The position numbers and the translations under genes are program-made. A stretch of DNA of 64,000 nt from Maritimibacter sp. (GTDB lineage Bacteria; Pseudomonadota; Alphaproteobacteria; Rhodobacterales; Rhodobacteraceae). How positions within the stretch are numbered: the stretch's first letter is position 1; the number at the start of each line of letters is the position of its first letter. Positions 30,255 through 37,964 of the stretch are shown here, piece by piece. The DNA lies in the NCBI GenBank assembly GCA_017792445.1, contig CP051232.1, forward strand, positions 4,066,001 through 4,130,000, in the 5' to 3' direction. Below the pieces are notes generated by a model. That model ran no database searches. It worked only from the letters and a program-made list of their open reading frames with translations, and had not been told where the DNA came from.

Positions 30255-30338
30255 CTAACCGCCCCGCGCGCCGCTTGCCAAGGCGCAAGCCGTCGCACCC
30301 TCTTGCACGGACCCGCGATTGGCGCGAGCCTTCGGGCC

Positions 30339-31304
30339 ATGAGCACACATGGATACGACAGCGGTCGCCTGAACCTGCCCTTCGTGGGCATCTCAACCTT
30401 CGGCAAGCGGCCCTATGTCGAGGACTGGGACGCCATCGAAGCGGATGTCGCCATCCTTGGCGCGCCCTTTGACGCGGGCACCCAGTGGCGCGGAGGCGCC
30501 CGGTTCGGTCCCCGTGCGGTCCGCGAGGCGTCGACACTGTTCTCGTTCGGCCACGCCGGCGCCTACGATCACGAGGACGACGCGACCTATCTGGGCGCGG
30601 ACGTGCGGATCGTCGACATCGGAGACGCCGACATCGTCCACACCGACACCCTGCGCAGCCATGCCAATATCCGCGACGGCGTCTCGGCGATCCTGCGGGC
30701 GGGCGCGCTGCCGGTGGTGATCGGCGGCGACCATTCGGTCAACATCCCCTGCATCGAGGCCTTCGAGACCGCGGGCGATTTCCACGTGTTGCAGATCGAC
30801 GCTCATCTGGATTTCGTCGACGAGCGGCATGGCGTCCGCAACGGACACGGCAACCCGATGCGCCGCGCCGCCGAGAAGCCCTATGTCACCGGCCTGACCC
30901 AGCTTGGCATCCGCAACGTCTCTTCCACCGCGAAAGAGGGCTATGCCGACGCTCGGGCGATGGGCTCGACCATCCTGTCGGTGCGGCAGGTGCGCAAGGC
31001 GGGGCTGGCGGCGCTCGACAGCGTCCCGAAGGGGGCGAAGGTCTATGTCACGCTGGATATCGACGCCTTCTGCCCGTCGATCGCGCCGGGCACCGGGACG
31101 CCCAGCCACGGAGGCTTTCTGTATTACGAGGTGCTGGAACTCTTGCAGGCCGTGGCGCAGCGCAACGAGGTGATCGGTATCGACCTTGTCGAGGTCGCGC
31201 CCGATTACGACCCCACCGGCTCGACCGCGATCCTTGCCGCGCAGGTTCTACTGAACTTCCTCGGCTTCATCTTCCACGCGCGGAAACCGGCGCAGCCGGT
31301 TTAA
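30339..31304 (+). CDS. speB: Agmatinase-family ureohydrolase
   Basis: A 321-residue ureohydrolase with all manganese-binding motifs: GGDHSVN, QIDAHLDFVD and TLDIDAFCPS, then GIDLVEVAPDYD. Agmatinase (agmatine to putrescine and urea) is the usual name, but guanidinobutyrase, proclavaminate amidinohydrolase and guanidine hydrolase share these motifs, so the substrate is not proven. Start at 30339 (MSTHGYDSGR). Confidence 0.85.
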   Translation: MSTHGYDSGRLNLPFVGISTFGKRPYVEDWDAIEADVAILGAPFDAGTQWRGGARFGPRAVREASTLFSFGHAGAYDHEDDATYLGADVRIVDIGDADIVHTDTLRSHANIRDGVSAILRAGALPVVIGGDHSVNIPCIEAFETAGDFHVLQIDAHLDFVDERHGVRNGHGNPMRRAAEKPYVTGLTQLGIRNVSSTAKEGYADARAMGSTILSVRQVRKAGLAALDSVPKGAKVYVTLDIDAFCPSIAPGTGTPSHGGFLYYEVLELLQAVAQRNEVIGIDLVEVAPDYDPTGSTAILAAQVLLNFLGFIFHARKPAQPV

Positions 31305-31363
31305 TGCCCTTTCCTCTGCCGCCCGCAGGTCTATCCTAGGCGGTCTGACAAAGGGTGTGGGCG

Positions 31364-32242
31364 ATGCGGGCTTGGGGTCTGGCGATCATTCTGGCGGCCA
31401 CGGGCGGCGTGGCGCAGGCGGACGGGGCTTGGCCGTTCCGCGCAGAGGGCTGGGTGGCGCTTGGCGCGACCGACCGGATACCGGGTTCGGCCCCGTTCGT
31501 GGCGGGCGACCTGCTGTTGTCGCTGGGCGTCGGGCGCACGCCGCTGTCCTTTGAACTGGGCGCCTACGGCTACCTCGACAAGACCGACACTCCGCACGAG
31601 ACCTATGGCGCGCTGGCGTGGACCTTCCCCGGCGCGAAGGTCTCTGCCGGCGTGGTGAAGCCCGCCTACGACAGCTTCGCCCCCTCGGCGCTGGACAAGA
31701 TCCTGCCGACGCTGGGCGCCGAGCGCGCGACCATGACCCGGTCCGAGGCGACATGGGGCGCGATGTTCGACGGCTACCTGCCGCTTGGCGCGCGGGTCGA
31801 TGCGAGCCTTGGCCCGGTCGATTTCGCGGTCTCGGCCCATCGCGAGAAAAGCCGGAAGGTCACCATCGTCGCGGTCGGCGCGGCGTGGTCGCAGGGTGCG
31901 TGGACCTTCTCGGGCGCGGTCGAGGGCGATCTGGACCACGACACCGGCACCCACGCCAAGCTGGCGGCGCTGTGGACGGGCGCGCGGATGACGGCGGGGG
32001 CTGCGGTTTTCGTGCGGGATTCGGCCACCCTGCCCGACCTGTTCGAGGTGTCCGGAAGCTACGCGGTGACGCCGGATTTCGGCCTGTCCGGCGTGGTTCA
32101 GGTGCCGCTCGACGGCTCTGCGTCGACGCTCGCGGTTTCGGGGCGGTATCAGTTGGCGAACGGCATCGGCGTGAACCTTGGCGCCGGGCTAGAGGACGGC
32201 GACGACACGGCGGTCAGCGCGTATCTCGATTGGCGGTTTTAG
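31364..32242 (+). CDS. Hypothetical exported beta-barrel-like protein
   Basis: A 292-residue protein with a signal peptide (ending ATGGVAQA, near residue 20) and a mature part built of alternating amphipathic strands (FEVSGSYAVTPDF, STLAVSGRYQLANG), ending YLDWRF with a terminal Phe as in outer-membrane proteins. A porin-like barrel is likely. No family recognised. A GTG three codons upstream (31355) is an alternative start. Immediately downstream lies a palindromic repeat array. Confidence 0.7.
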   Translation: MRAWGLAIILAATGGVAQADGAWPFRAEGWVALGATDRIPGSAPFVAGDLLLSLGVGRTPLSFELGAYGYLDKTDTPHETYGALAWTFPGAKVSAGVVKPAYDSFAPSALDKILPTLGAERATMTRSEATWGAMFDGYLPLGARVDASLGPVDFAVSAHREKSRKVTIVAVGAAWSQGAWTFSGAVEGDLDHDTGTHAKLAALWTGARMTAGAAVFVRDSATLPDLFEVSGSYAVTPDFGLSGVVQVPLDGSASTLAVSGRYQLANGIGVNLGAGLEDGDDTAVSAYLDWRF

Positions 32243-32259
32243 GGTTTCGTGTGGGGTTT

Positions 32260-32530
32260 GATGGGGTGGAACCCCATCCTACGCTTGTCGGTATGGGTTG
32301 GGTTGATGGGGTAGAACCCCATCCTACGCTTGTCGGTATGGATTGGGGTGATGGGGTAGAACCCCATCCTACGTTGGATCGATCGCATCGATGGGCCGGA
32401 ACCGTAGGATGGGGTTCCACCCCATCTGCCCGCAACTAACCGCACCAACCGCCCGTAGGATGGGGTTTCACCCCATCTGTACCCGAATTAACCGCACGAA
32501 CCGACCGCGCGACGGGGTCTCACCCCGCCC
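32260..32530. repeat. Array 1 of a 24-base palindromic (REP/BIME-like) repeat, six copies
   Basis: Unit CGTAGGATGGGGTTNNACCC plus CATC, a near-perfect palindrome. Copies: 32260-32283, 32305-32328 and 32350-32373 (minus orientation, exact 45-base period), 32403-32426 and 32454-32477 (plus orientation), and a degenerate copy at about 32509-32530. They fill the space between two convergent genes and could terminate both. Three further copies lie 1.8 kb away. Confidence 0.92.
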
Positions 32531-32534
32531 CGCA

Positions 32535-33488
32535 TCAGGCCAGCCCGAGCTTCCGCTGCCGGGCATCGCGCAGGCGGGCGAAATCATCCCCGGCGTGGTA
32601 GCTCGACCGGGTCAGCGGCGTGGCCGAAACCATCAGGAAGCCCTTGCCATAGGCCGACTTCTCGTAACCCGCGAATTCCTCGGGGGTGACGAAACGGTCG
32701 ACGCGGTGGTGCTTCGGCGTCGGCTGCAGGTACTGGCCGATGGTCAGGAAATCGATGTCGGCGGCGCGCATGTCGTCCATGACCTGAAGCACAGCCTGAC
32801 GGTCCTCGCCCAGACCCACCATGATACCCGACTTGGTGAACATCGACGGGTCGAGTTCCTTCACGCGCTGCAGCAGGCGCAGCGAGTGGAAGTACCGCGC
32901 GCCCGGCCGCACCTCGGGATACAGGCCCGGCACGGTTTCGAGGTTGTGGTTGAACACGTCGGGCCGCGCCTCGACCACCACTTCCAGCGAACCCGGCTTC
33001 GACTTCAGGAAGTCCGGCGTCAGGATCTCGATCGTGGTGTCCGGCGCGCGCTTGCGGATGGCGCGGATGGTCATCGCGAAATGCTCGGCCCCGCCGTCCT
33101 CGACGTCGTCACGGTCCACCGAGGTGATCACGACGTGGTTCAGACCCAGCTTCGACACAGCGTCGGCGACGCGGCCCGGCTCGAACACGTCCAGCGCCTC
33201 GGGCGGTTTGCCGGTGGCGATGTTGCAGAACGAACAGGCTCGGGTGCAGACCTCGCCCATGATCATCATGGTCGCGTGGCCCTGGCTCCAGCATTCGCCG
33301 ACGTTCGGACAGCCCGCTTCCTCGCAGACGGTCGTCAGCTTGTGCTCGCGCATGATGTCGCGCGTTTCCTTGTAGCCCGCGCTGACGGGTGCCTTGACGC
33401 GGATCCAGTCGGGTTTCTTCGGCTGGGCGTTATCCGGGCGGTGCGCCTTTTCCGGGTGGCGCTGATCGGGAATCTTCAGATCACGCAT
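32535..33488 (-). CDS. lipA: Lipoyl synthase
   Basis: A 317-residue radical SAM enzyme that inserts sulfur into octanoyl-E2 and H-proteins. Auxiliary cluster cysteines are in [12 protein letters not shown]; the radical SAM motif is CTRACSFC. The C-terminal [13 protein letters not shown] carries the conserved serine near the RSSYHA element. Start at 33488 with a GGAGGT site. Monocistronic; its 3' end runs into repeat array 1. Confidence 0.98.
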   Translation of the reverse strand: MRDLKIPDQRHPEKAHRPDNAQPKKPDWIRVKAPVSAGYKETRDIMREHKLTTVCEEAGCPNVGECWSQGHATMMIMGEVCTRACSFCNIATGKPPEALDVFEPGRVADAVSKLGLNHVVITSVDRDDVEDGGAEHFAMTIRAIRKRAPDTTIEILTPDFLKSKPGSLEVVVEARPDVFNHNLETVPGLYPEVRPGARYFHSLRLLQRVKELDPSMFTKSGIMVGLGEDRQAVLQVMDDMRAADIDFLTIGQYLQPTPKHHRVDRFVTPEEFAGYEKSAYGKGFLMVSATPLTRSSYHAGDDFARLRDARQRKLGLA

Positions 33489-33519
33489 GGGACCTCCTCG
33501 CTGGATAGCTATGTAATGC

Positions 33520-33534
33520 ATTTCCAACGGAAAT
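33520..33534. promoter_or_regulatory. Inverted repeat upstream of lipA
   Basis: ATTTCC-AAC-GGAAAT, a perfect 6-base dyad 32-46 bases before the lipA ATG. A second palindrome, TGCAGCTGCA (33615-33624), lies nearer the divergent peroxiredoxin gene. Either may be a regulator site; no factor can be named. Confidence 0.35.
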
Positions 33535-33684
33535 CCCAACAGCCAATGCGTCGCTTTCCGACAGGCGCATGGCGGCTATGCAAATCGAACCGTGCCAAAT
33601 CGCCAAGGTCGTGTTGCAGCTGCACAATCCCGACCGATAAGACATTTCGCAGATGCAGCATCACGACAGACGAGGACCCAGCGC

Positions 33685-34233
33685 ATGAAAGCCGGTCAGA
33701 CCCTTCCCAAGATCACCTTCCGCACCCGCGTTCGCGACGAGGCCGTTGGCGGCCCGAACCCGTTCCGCTGGCAGGACATGACCACCGACGACTACTTCAA
33801 AGGCAAGCGCGTCGTGCTGTTCTCGCTGCCGGGCGCCTTCACGCCGACCTGCTCGACCTACCAGCTGCCGGGGTTCGAGAACAACTTCGCCACCTTCAAG
33901 GATCTCGGCATCGACGAGATCTACTGCATGTCGGTCAACGACAGCTTCGTGATGAACCAGTGGGCCAAGGCCCAGGGCATCGAGAACGTGAAGGTCATCC
34001 CGGACGGTTCGGGCGAGTTCACCCGCCGCATGGGCATGCTGGTCGCGAAGGACAACCTTGGCTTCGGCATGCGCTCGTGGCGCTACGCCGCCGTCGTGAA
34101 TGACGGCGTGATCGAAGCGTGGTTCGAAGAGCCGGGCCTGTGCGACAACCACGGCGAAGACCCGTATGGCGAGTCGAGCCCCGAGACCGTGATGAAGTAC
34201 CTCGAAGAAGCGAAGGCCACCGCGGCCGCGTGA
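33685..34233 (+). CDS. Peroxiredoxin (Prx5/redoxin family)
   Basis: A 182-residue peroxiredoxin. The peroxidatic Cys lies in PGAFTPTCSTYQLPGF, as in Prx5-type enzymes; a second Cys in GLCDNHGEDPYGES near the C-terminus could be resolving. It reduces hydrogen and alkyl peroxides. Followed by a strong terminator and then a catalase, making a small oxidative-stress block. Confidence 0.95.
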   Translation: MKAGQTLPKITFRTRVRDEAVGGPNPFRWQDMTTDDYFKGKRVVLFSLPGAFTPTCSTYQLPGFENNFATFKDLGIDEIYCMSVNDSFVMNQWAKAQGIENVKVIPDGSGEFTRRMGMLVAKDNLGFGMRSWRYAAVVNDGVIEAWFEEPGLCDNHGEDPYGESSPETVMKYLEEAKATAAA

Positions 34234-34276
34234 CCCTGTGAGGGGCGCGCGCGCCCCGCGTGAGATGAGATACCGG

Positions 34277-34308
34277 CCCGGCAGTCCGATGGGATTGCCG
34301 GGTTTTTT
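34277..34308 (+). terminator. Rho-independent terminator of the peroxiredoxin gene
   Basis: Seven-base stem CCCGGCA / TGCCGGG with a 12-base loop, directly followed by six T residues, 43 bases after the stop. Confidence 0.88.
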
Positions 34309-34323
34309 GTTGGGTTTTGGGCG

Positions 34324-34436
34324 GATGGGGTGAAACCCCGTCCGACGTAATGCCGACCTGGGCTTGGGGAGATGGGGTGGAACCCCATCCTACGCGAAGC
34401 CCTGATCAAGCTTGTAGGATGGGGTTTTACCCCATC
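34324..34436. repeat. Array 2 of the 24-base palindromic repeat, three copies
   Basis: Copies at 34324-34347 and 34371-34394 (minus orientation) and 34413-34436 (plus orientation) of the same element as in array 1. The first copy has three substitutions in the right arm and flank. They lie between the peroxiredoxin terminator and the catalase promoter; the remaining intergenic part (34437-34621) shows only an AT-rich stretch and a GGAGGA ribosome-binding site for the catalase. Confidence 0.9.
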
Positions 34437-34621
34437 CCAACCCATCCCAACAAAGCCGCCCCAACGCGCCGGTCGGGCTTGCATCGCGCTCTGCCATTAA
34501 CCACCCATAACCTCACCCTATCCCTTTCATAACCCTTTGAAATCGCACTTTGTCTCGACGCCGCCAAGCGCCGCGCTACCTCCTCCGCAAGCCAGACATT
34601 ATCCAGCTTCGGAGGACACCC

Positions 34622-36127
34622 ATGTCCAGAAAACTCACCACCACCGCAGGCGCCCCGGTTCCCAGCAACCAGGACAGCATCACCGCCGGTCCGCGCGGCC
34701 CGGTTCTGATGCAGGACTACCAACTGATCGAAAAGCTCGCTCACCAGAACCGCGAGCGTATCCCCGAGCGTACCGTCCACGCCAAGGGCTGGGGCGCGCA
34801 CGGCGTCCTGAAAATCACCGGCGACATCTCGAAATACACCATCGCCAAGGCACTGCAGCCGGGCGCCGAGACCCCGATGCTTGCCCGCTTCTCGACGGTT
34901 GCGGGCGAGGCCGGCGCCGCCGACCATGAACGCGACGTGCGGGGCTTCTCGCTGAAGTTCTATACCGAGGACGGCAACTGGGACCTCGTGGGCAACAACA
35001 CGCCCGTGTTCTTCGTCCGCGATCCGTACAAGTTCCCCGACTTCATCCACACGCAGAAGCGGCACCCGAAGACCAACCTGCGCTCGCCCACCGCGATGTG
35101 GGACTTCTGGTCGCTATCGCCGGAATCGCTGCATCAGGTCACCATCCTGATGTCGGACCGCGGCCTGCCGCAGTCGCCGATGCACATGAACGGCTACGGC
35201 TCGCACACTTTCTCGTTCTGGAACGCCGAAGGCGAACGCTTCTGGGTCAAGTTCCACTTCAAGACCGAGCAGGGCCACGACTTCTACACCAACGAGGACG
35301 CCGAGAAGGTCGTGGGCAAGACCCGCGAGGGCTATCAGGAGCGGCTGTACACCGCGATCGACGAAGGCGATTTCCCGCGCTGGAAGGTGCAGGTCCAGAT
35401 CATGCCCGAGACCGACGCCGAGAAGACGGATTACAACCCGTTCGACCTGACGAAGGTCTGGCCGCACGCGGACTATCCGCCGATCGACATCGGTGTGCTG
35501 GAGCTGAACCGGAACCCCGAGAACTATTTCCAGGAAATCGAGTATGCCGCCTTCAGCCCGTCGAACGTAGTGCCCGGCATCTCGTGGTCGCCGGACAAGA
35601 TGCTGCAGGCGCGGATCTTCTCTTACGCCGACGCGCACCGCTATCGCCTTGGGACGCATTACGAGCAGATGCCGGTGAACCAGCCGCGCTGTCCGGTGCA
35701 TCACTATCACAAGGATGGTGCGATGAACTACGCAGGTCTTCAGACCGGCACCCCCGACGCCTATTACGAGCCGAACTCGGTCGACGGCGCGCCGGTCGAG
35801 GTTCCCGAGGCGAAGGAACCGCCGCTGAAGATCTCGGGAGACGCGGACCGCTACGACCACCGCACCGGGCATGACGACTTCACGCAGGTGACGGCGCTGT
35901 TCAACATCTTCGACGATGGCGAGAAACAGCGTCTTTATTCGAACGTGGCCGCGGCCATGGGCGGCGTCCCGGCCGAGATCATCGAGCGTCAATGCAAGCT
36001 GTTCGATCAGGTCCACCCGGACTACGGCAAGGGCGTGCGCGATGCGGTGAAAGCGGCGGACCCCGACAAGTACGACGCCAACGCCGTGCCGGTGACCGAG
36101 AAGACGCCGCAGCAGGCGGCCGAGTAA
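34622..36127 (+). CDS. katA: Monofunctional heme catalase (clade 3 type)
   Basis: A 501-residue small-subunit catalase. The distal His is in [12 protein letters not shown], the distal Asn is in the [17 protein letters not shown] region, and the proximal heme Tyr is in [19 protein letters not shown]-binding clade 3 features are consistent with length. It disproportionates hydrogen peroxide. A GGAGGA site precedes the ATG. OxyR, often adjacent in related genomes, is not next to it here. Confidence 0.97.
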   Translation: MSRKLTTTAGAPVPSNQDSITAGPRGPVLMQDYQLIEKLAHQNRERIPERTVHAKGWGAHGVLKITGDISKYTIAKALQPGAETPMLARFSTVAGEAGAADHERDVRGFSLKFYTEDGNWDLVGNNTPVFFVRDPYKFPDFIHTQKRHPKTNLRSPTAMWDFWSLSPESLHQVTILMSDRGLPQSPMHMNGYGSHTFSFWNAEGERFWVKFHFKTEQGHDFYTNEDAEKVVGKTREGYQERLYTAIDEGDFPRWKVQVQIMPETDAEKTDYNPFDLTKVWPHADYPPIDIGVLELNRNPENYFQEIEYAAFSPSNVVPGISWSPDKMLQARIFSYADAHRYRLGTHYEQMPVNQPRCPVHHYHKDGAMNYAGLQTGTPDAYYEPNSVDGAPVEVPEAKEPPLKISGDADRYDHRTGHDDFTQVTALFNIFDDGEKQRLYSNVAAAMGGVPAEIIERQCKLFDQVHPDYGKGVRDAVKAADPDKYDANAVPVTEKTPQQAAE

Positions 36128-36161
36128 TCTCTGCCCGCCACAGCGCGGCTTCGTGAAACGC

Positions 36162-36192
36162 AAAGGGCGCCCGTCCCCACGGGCGCCCTTTT
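36162..36192. terminator. Bidirectional terminator between katA and the DUF6456 gene
   Basis: Eleven-base perfect stem AAAGGGCGCCC / GGGCGCCCTTT with an 8-base loop and T-run on both sides; sits between two convergent genes. Confidence 0.88.
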
Positions 36193-36214
36193 TGCGAGCG
36201 TCGAAACGGTCGGG

Positions 36215-37351
36215 CTAGCCGATCATTTGCGCCTCCGTGCCCAGCGTTTCATAGTGCCGCTTCAGCCTTTGCAGCGCGATCTTCAGGACGATCTTCCCTG
36301 ACCGCGCCGACCAGCCCATGCGCTTTTCGGCCTGTTCCATCCCTTCGAGGAAACAGCAGCACCGCAGCGCCACGTCGCCCAGCCCCGGCCCAAGTTCCTT
36401 TAGCGCCGCCGACACCCGGTCTCGGGCGCGGTCCGAACCGTTGCCGCAGCCGCCCGCCCCGAAACCGCCCCGGTCCGCGCCGGTCAGGAACCGTTCCCAG
36501 TTCTGCGCGACACGCGGGCCAAGCTGCGCCAGTTCGAAATCCTCGCGCAGCCGTTCTCCGGCCGTGACCAGATCCGGTTCCAAAAACGGCTGGCCGTCCT
36601 TGTCCCGGCGCCGCGCAAGCGCCACCAGCGGGCTTTCGTTGGCGTTGTACCGCACGCGCCTGCTTTTCCGCGCGCCTGGTTCCTCCGGCTCTCCCTGCCC
36701 CGTCGCGCCGTCAGCATAGTCCCGGTGTTGCTCTCCGAAGACCGAGGGCGCCTCGGCAAAGCCGCCTTGGCCTTCGTGTTCCGCCAGCAGGCGCTTCAAC
36801 GCCGCGCGGCCCGCGGGCGTGATCCGGTAGCGGGACACGCGGCCCTTCGACTTGCCCTCGATCCAGTCCTTCAGCACGAAAGCCTCGGCGATGCCGGTGT
36901 CCAGCACCGCGGTCCGGACGCTGCGCCCGTCCGACAGTTCGCGGACCACGACCGCCTTCTCCATCCCCGGCGCCAGCGCCAGAACCGCGTCGGGTTCCGA
37001 CAGGCGGCGCAGGATCCGCCGGGCTTCGCTGTTGACCTTCTCCTCGTCGGGCCACGCCCCGTTCCTGATGCGGCTGTCCATCTTCATCTTCCGGCTTTCC
37101 TTGCATGAAAGGTGGGGCTGCGACCGGGCGTCGGCCGCCAGCCTTGTGAATGCCCTGTCGACCACAGGGTCGTCGCGTCGGCCTTCGTTGCGCCTGACCT
37201 GGCGCATCACGGTGGACGCATGGCAGCCCGCAAGCCGCGCCAGCGCCCTGATCGACTGTCCGCATTCCGTATGCACGAGGTAGTGGCGCACATGGATCGG
37301 CAGCCAGTCCGGGAACGGGTTCCCGGATGCGGTTCCTCTGTTTCCGGTCAT
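36215..37351 (-). CDS. DUF6456-type helix-turn-helix protein
   Basis: A 378-residue protein. GQSIRALARLAGCHASTVMRQ near residue 30 is a clear helix-turn-helix. A winged-helix-like middle part (RVSRYRITPAGRAALKRLL) follows, and the C-terminal ~170 residues (ESPLVALARRRDKDGQPFL, then FELAQLGPRVAQNWERFLTG) match the DUF6456 domain common in Rhodobacterales. Likely a DNA-binding regulator; targets unknown. It starts with MTGNRGTASG and is divergent from the DUF6477 gene across an AT-rich region that contains a DnaA-box sequence. Confidence 0.82.
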   Translation of the reverse strand: MTGNRGTASGNPFPDWLPIHVRHYLVHTECGQSIRALARLAGCHASTVMRQVRRNEGRRDDPVVDRAFTRLAADARSQPHLSCKESRKMKMDSRIRNGAWPDEEKVNSEARRILRRLSEPDAVLALAPGMEKAVVVRELSDGRSVRTAVLDTGIAEAFVLKDWIEGKSKGRVSRYRITPAGRAALKRLLAEHEGQGGFAEAPSVFGEQHRDYADGATGQGEPEEPGARKSRRVRYNANESPLVALARRRDKDGQPFLEPDLVTAGERLREDFELAQLGPRVAQNWERFLTGADRGGFGAGGCGNGSDRARDRVSAALKELGPGLGDVALRCCCFLEGMEQAEKRMGWSARSGKIVLKIALQRLKRHYETLGTEAQMIG

Positions 37352-37477
37352 CGTGTTCGATGCCCCTGACGGTGGTTTCCTGACGCCTTGCAAAAGAGAA
37401 CCGCGCGTCCCCCGCGCACCCCTCCAGCGCAAAAGCACTAACAACTTGTGGTGGAATTAGTTTCCAATTGGTTAATT

Positions 37478-37486
37478 TTATCCACA
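37478..37486 (+). promoter_or_regulatory. Perfect DnaA-box sequence in the DUF6456/DUF6477 divergent region
   Basis: TTATCCACA, the consensus DnaA 9-mer, within an AT-rich stretch of about 100 bases. Only one box is seen here, so it is more likely a regulatory DnaA site than an origin. The rest of this 260-base spacer shows no gene. Confidence 0.45.
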
Positions 37487-37613
37487 GGACGTAAAAACTG
37501 TCCCCAATTTGTGAACATTTACCTAACGCCGAGGACCGAAGCCCAGCGACGCAACACCTTACGCGGGTCGGTCATGCTGTCCGCCATCACGATGGAAACA
37601 GTGGAGAACGGCC

Positions 37614-37964
37614 ATGACACGCTATCAGGACGTGGTGAACGGGCTGCGACGACCGCGGCTGCTGCTTGCGGCGGTCCGGTACGCGCTGGGGGAATACAAC
37701 CGTGAGCGGGTGTTGCGCCGGGTCATCGGAACGATCGCCGCGCCGCTGCCCCGCCGGACAGTTCCCGCACTGCTGGCGCTGGAAGAAATGATGGACGACG
37801 CACGGCGGTCCGGCGACGCCTCTTATTCCGCGCCCCGCCATATCGAGGCGCTGACCGCGCTGATCGGCGAAACGCGTCTGCTGACCGCCGAGGCCGCGCG
37901 CGACGCGGCCGACGAACGGGAGCGTCCGGTGCCGGACATCCCCCGTTCCGCCGTGATCAGGTAA
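37614..37964 (+). CDS. DUF6477-type small protein
   Basis: A 116-residue, Arg-rich helical protein: MTRYQDVVNGLRRPRLLLAA, then LRRVIGTIAAPLPRRTVPALLALEEMMDDARR. This pattern fits the Rhodobacterales DUF6477 family, function unknown. It overlaps the convergent MttB-like gene by eight bases and faces the DUF6456 gene divergently, an arrangement that suggests coregulation. Confidence 0.75.
   Translation: MTRYQDVVNGLRRPRLLLAAVRYALGEYNRERVLRRVIGTIAAPLPRRTVPALLALEEMMDDARRSGDASYSAPRHIEALTALIGETRLLTAEAARDAADERERPVPDIPRSAVIR

Noticed and set aside
32260-32400. A protein with a 15-residue repeat encoded by the 45-base tandem repeat
   Set aside because: The frame arises only because 45 is a multiple of three; it overlaps the end of a real gene and has no start signal.
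32260-32477. CRISPR array
   Set aside because: Units are palindromic and occur in both orientations, spacers are partly identical, and no cas genes are present.
37352-37613. Chromosomal replication origin
   Set aside because: Only one perfect DnaA box is present and no dnaA, dnaN, hemE or parAB neighbours are seen.
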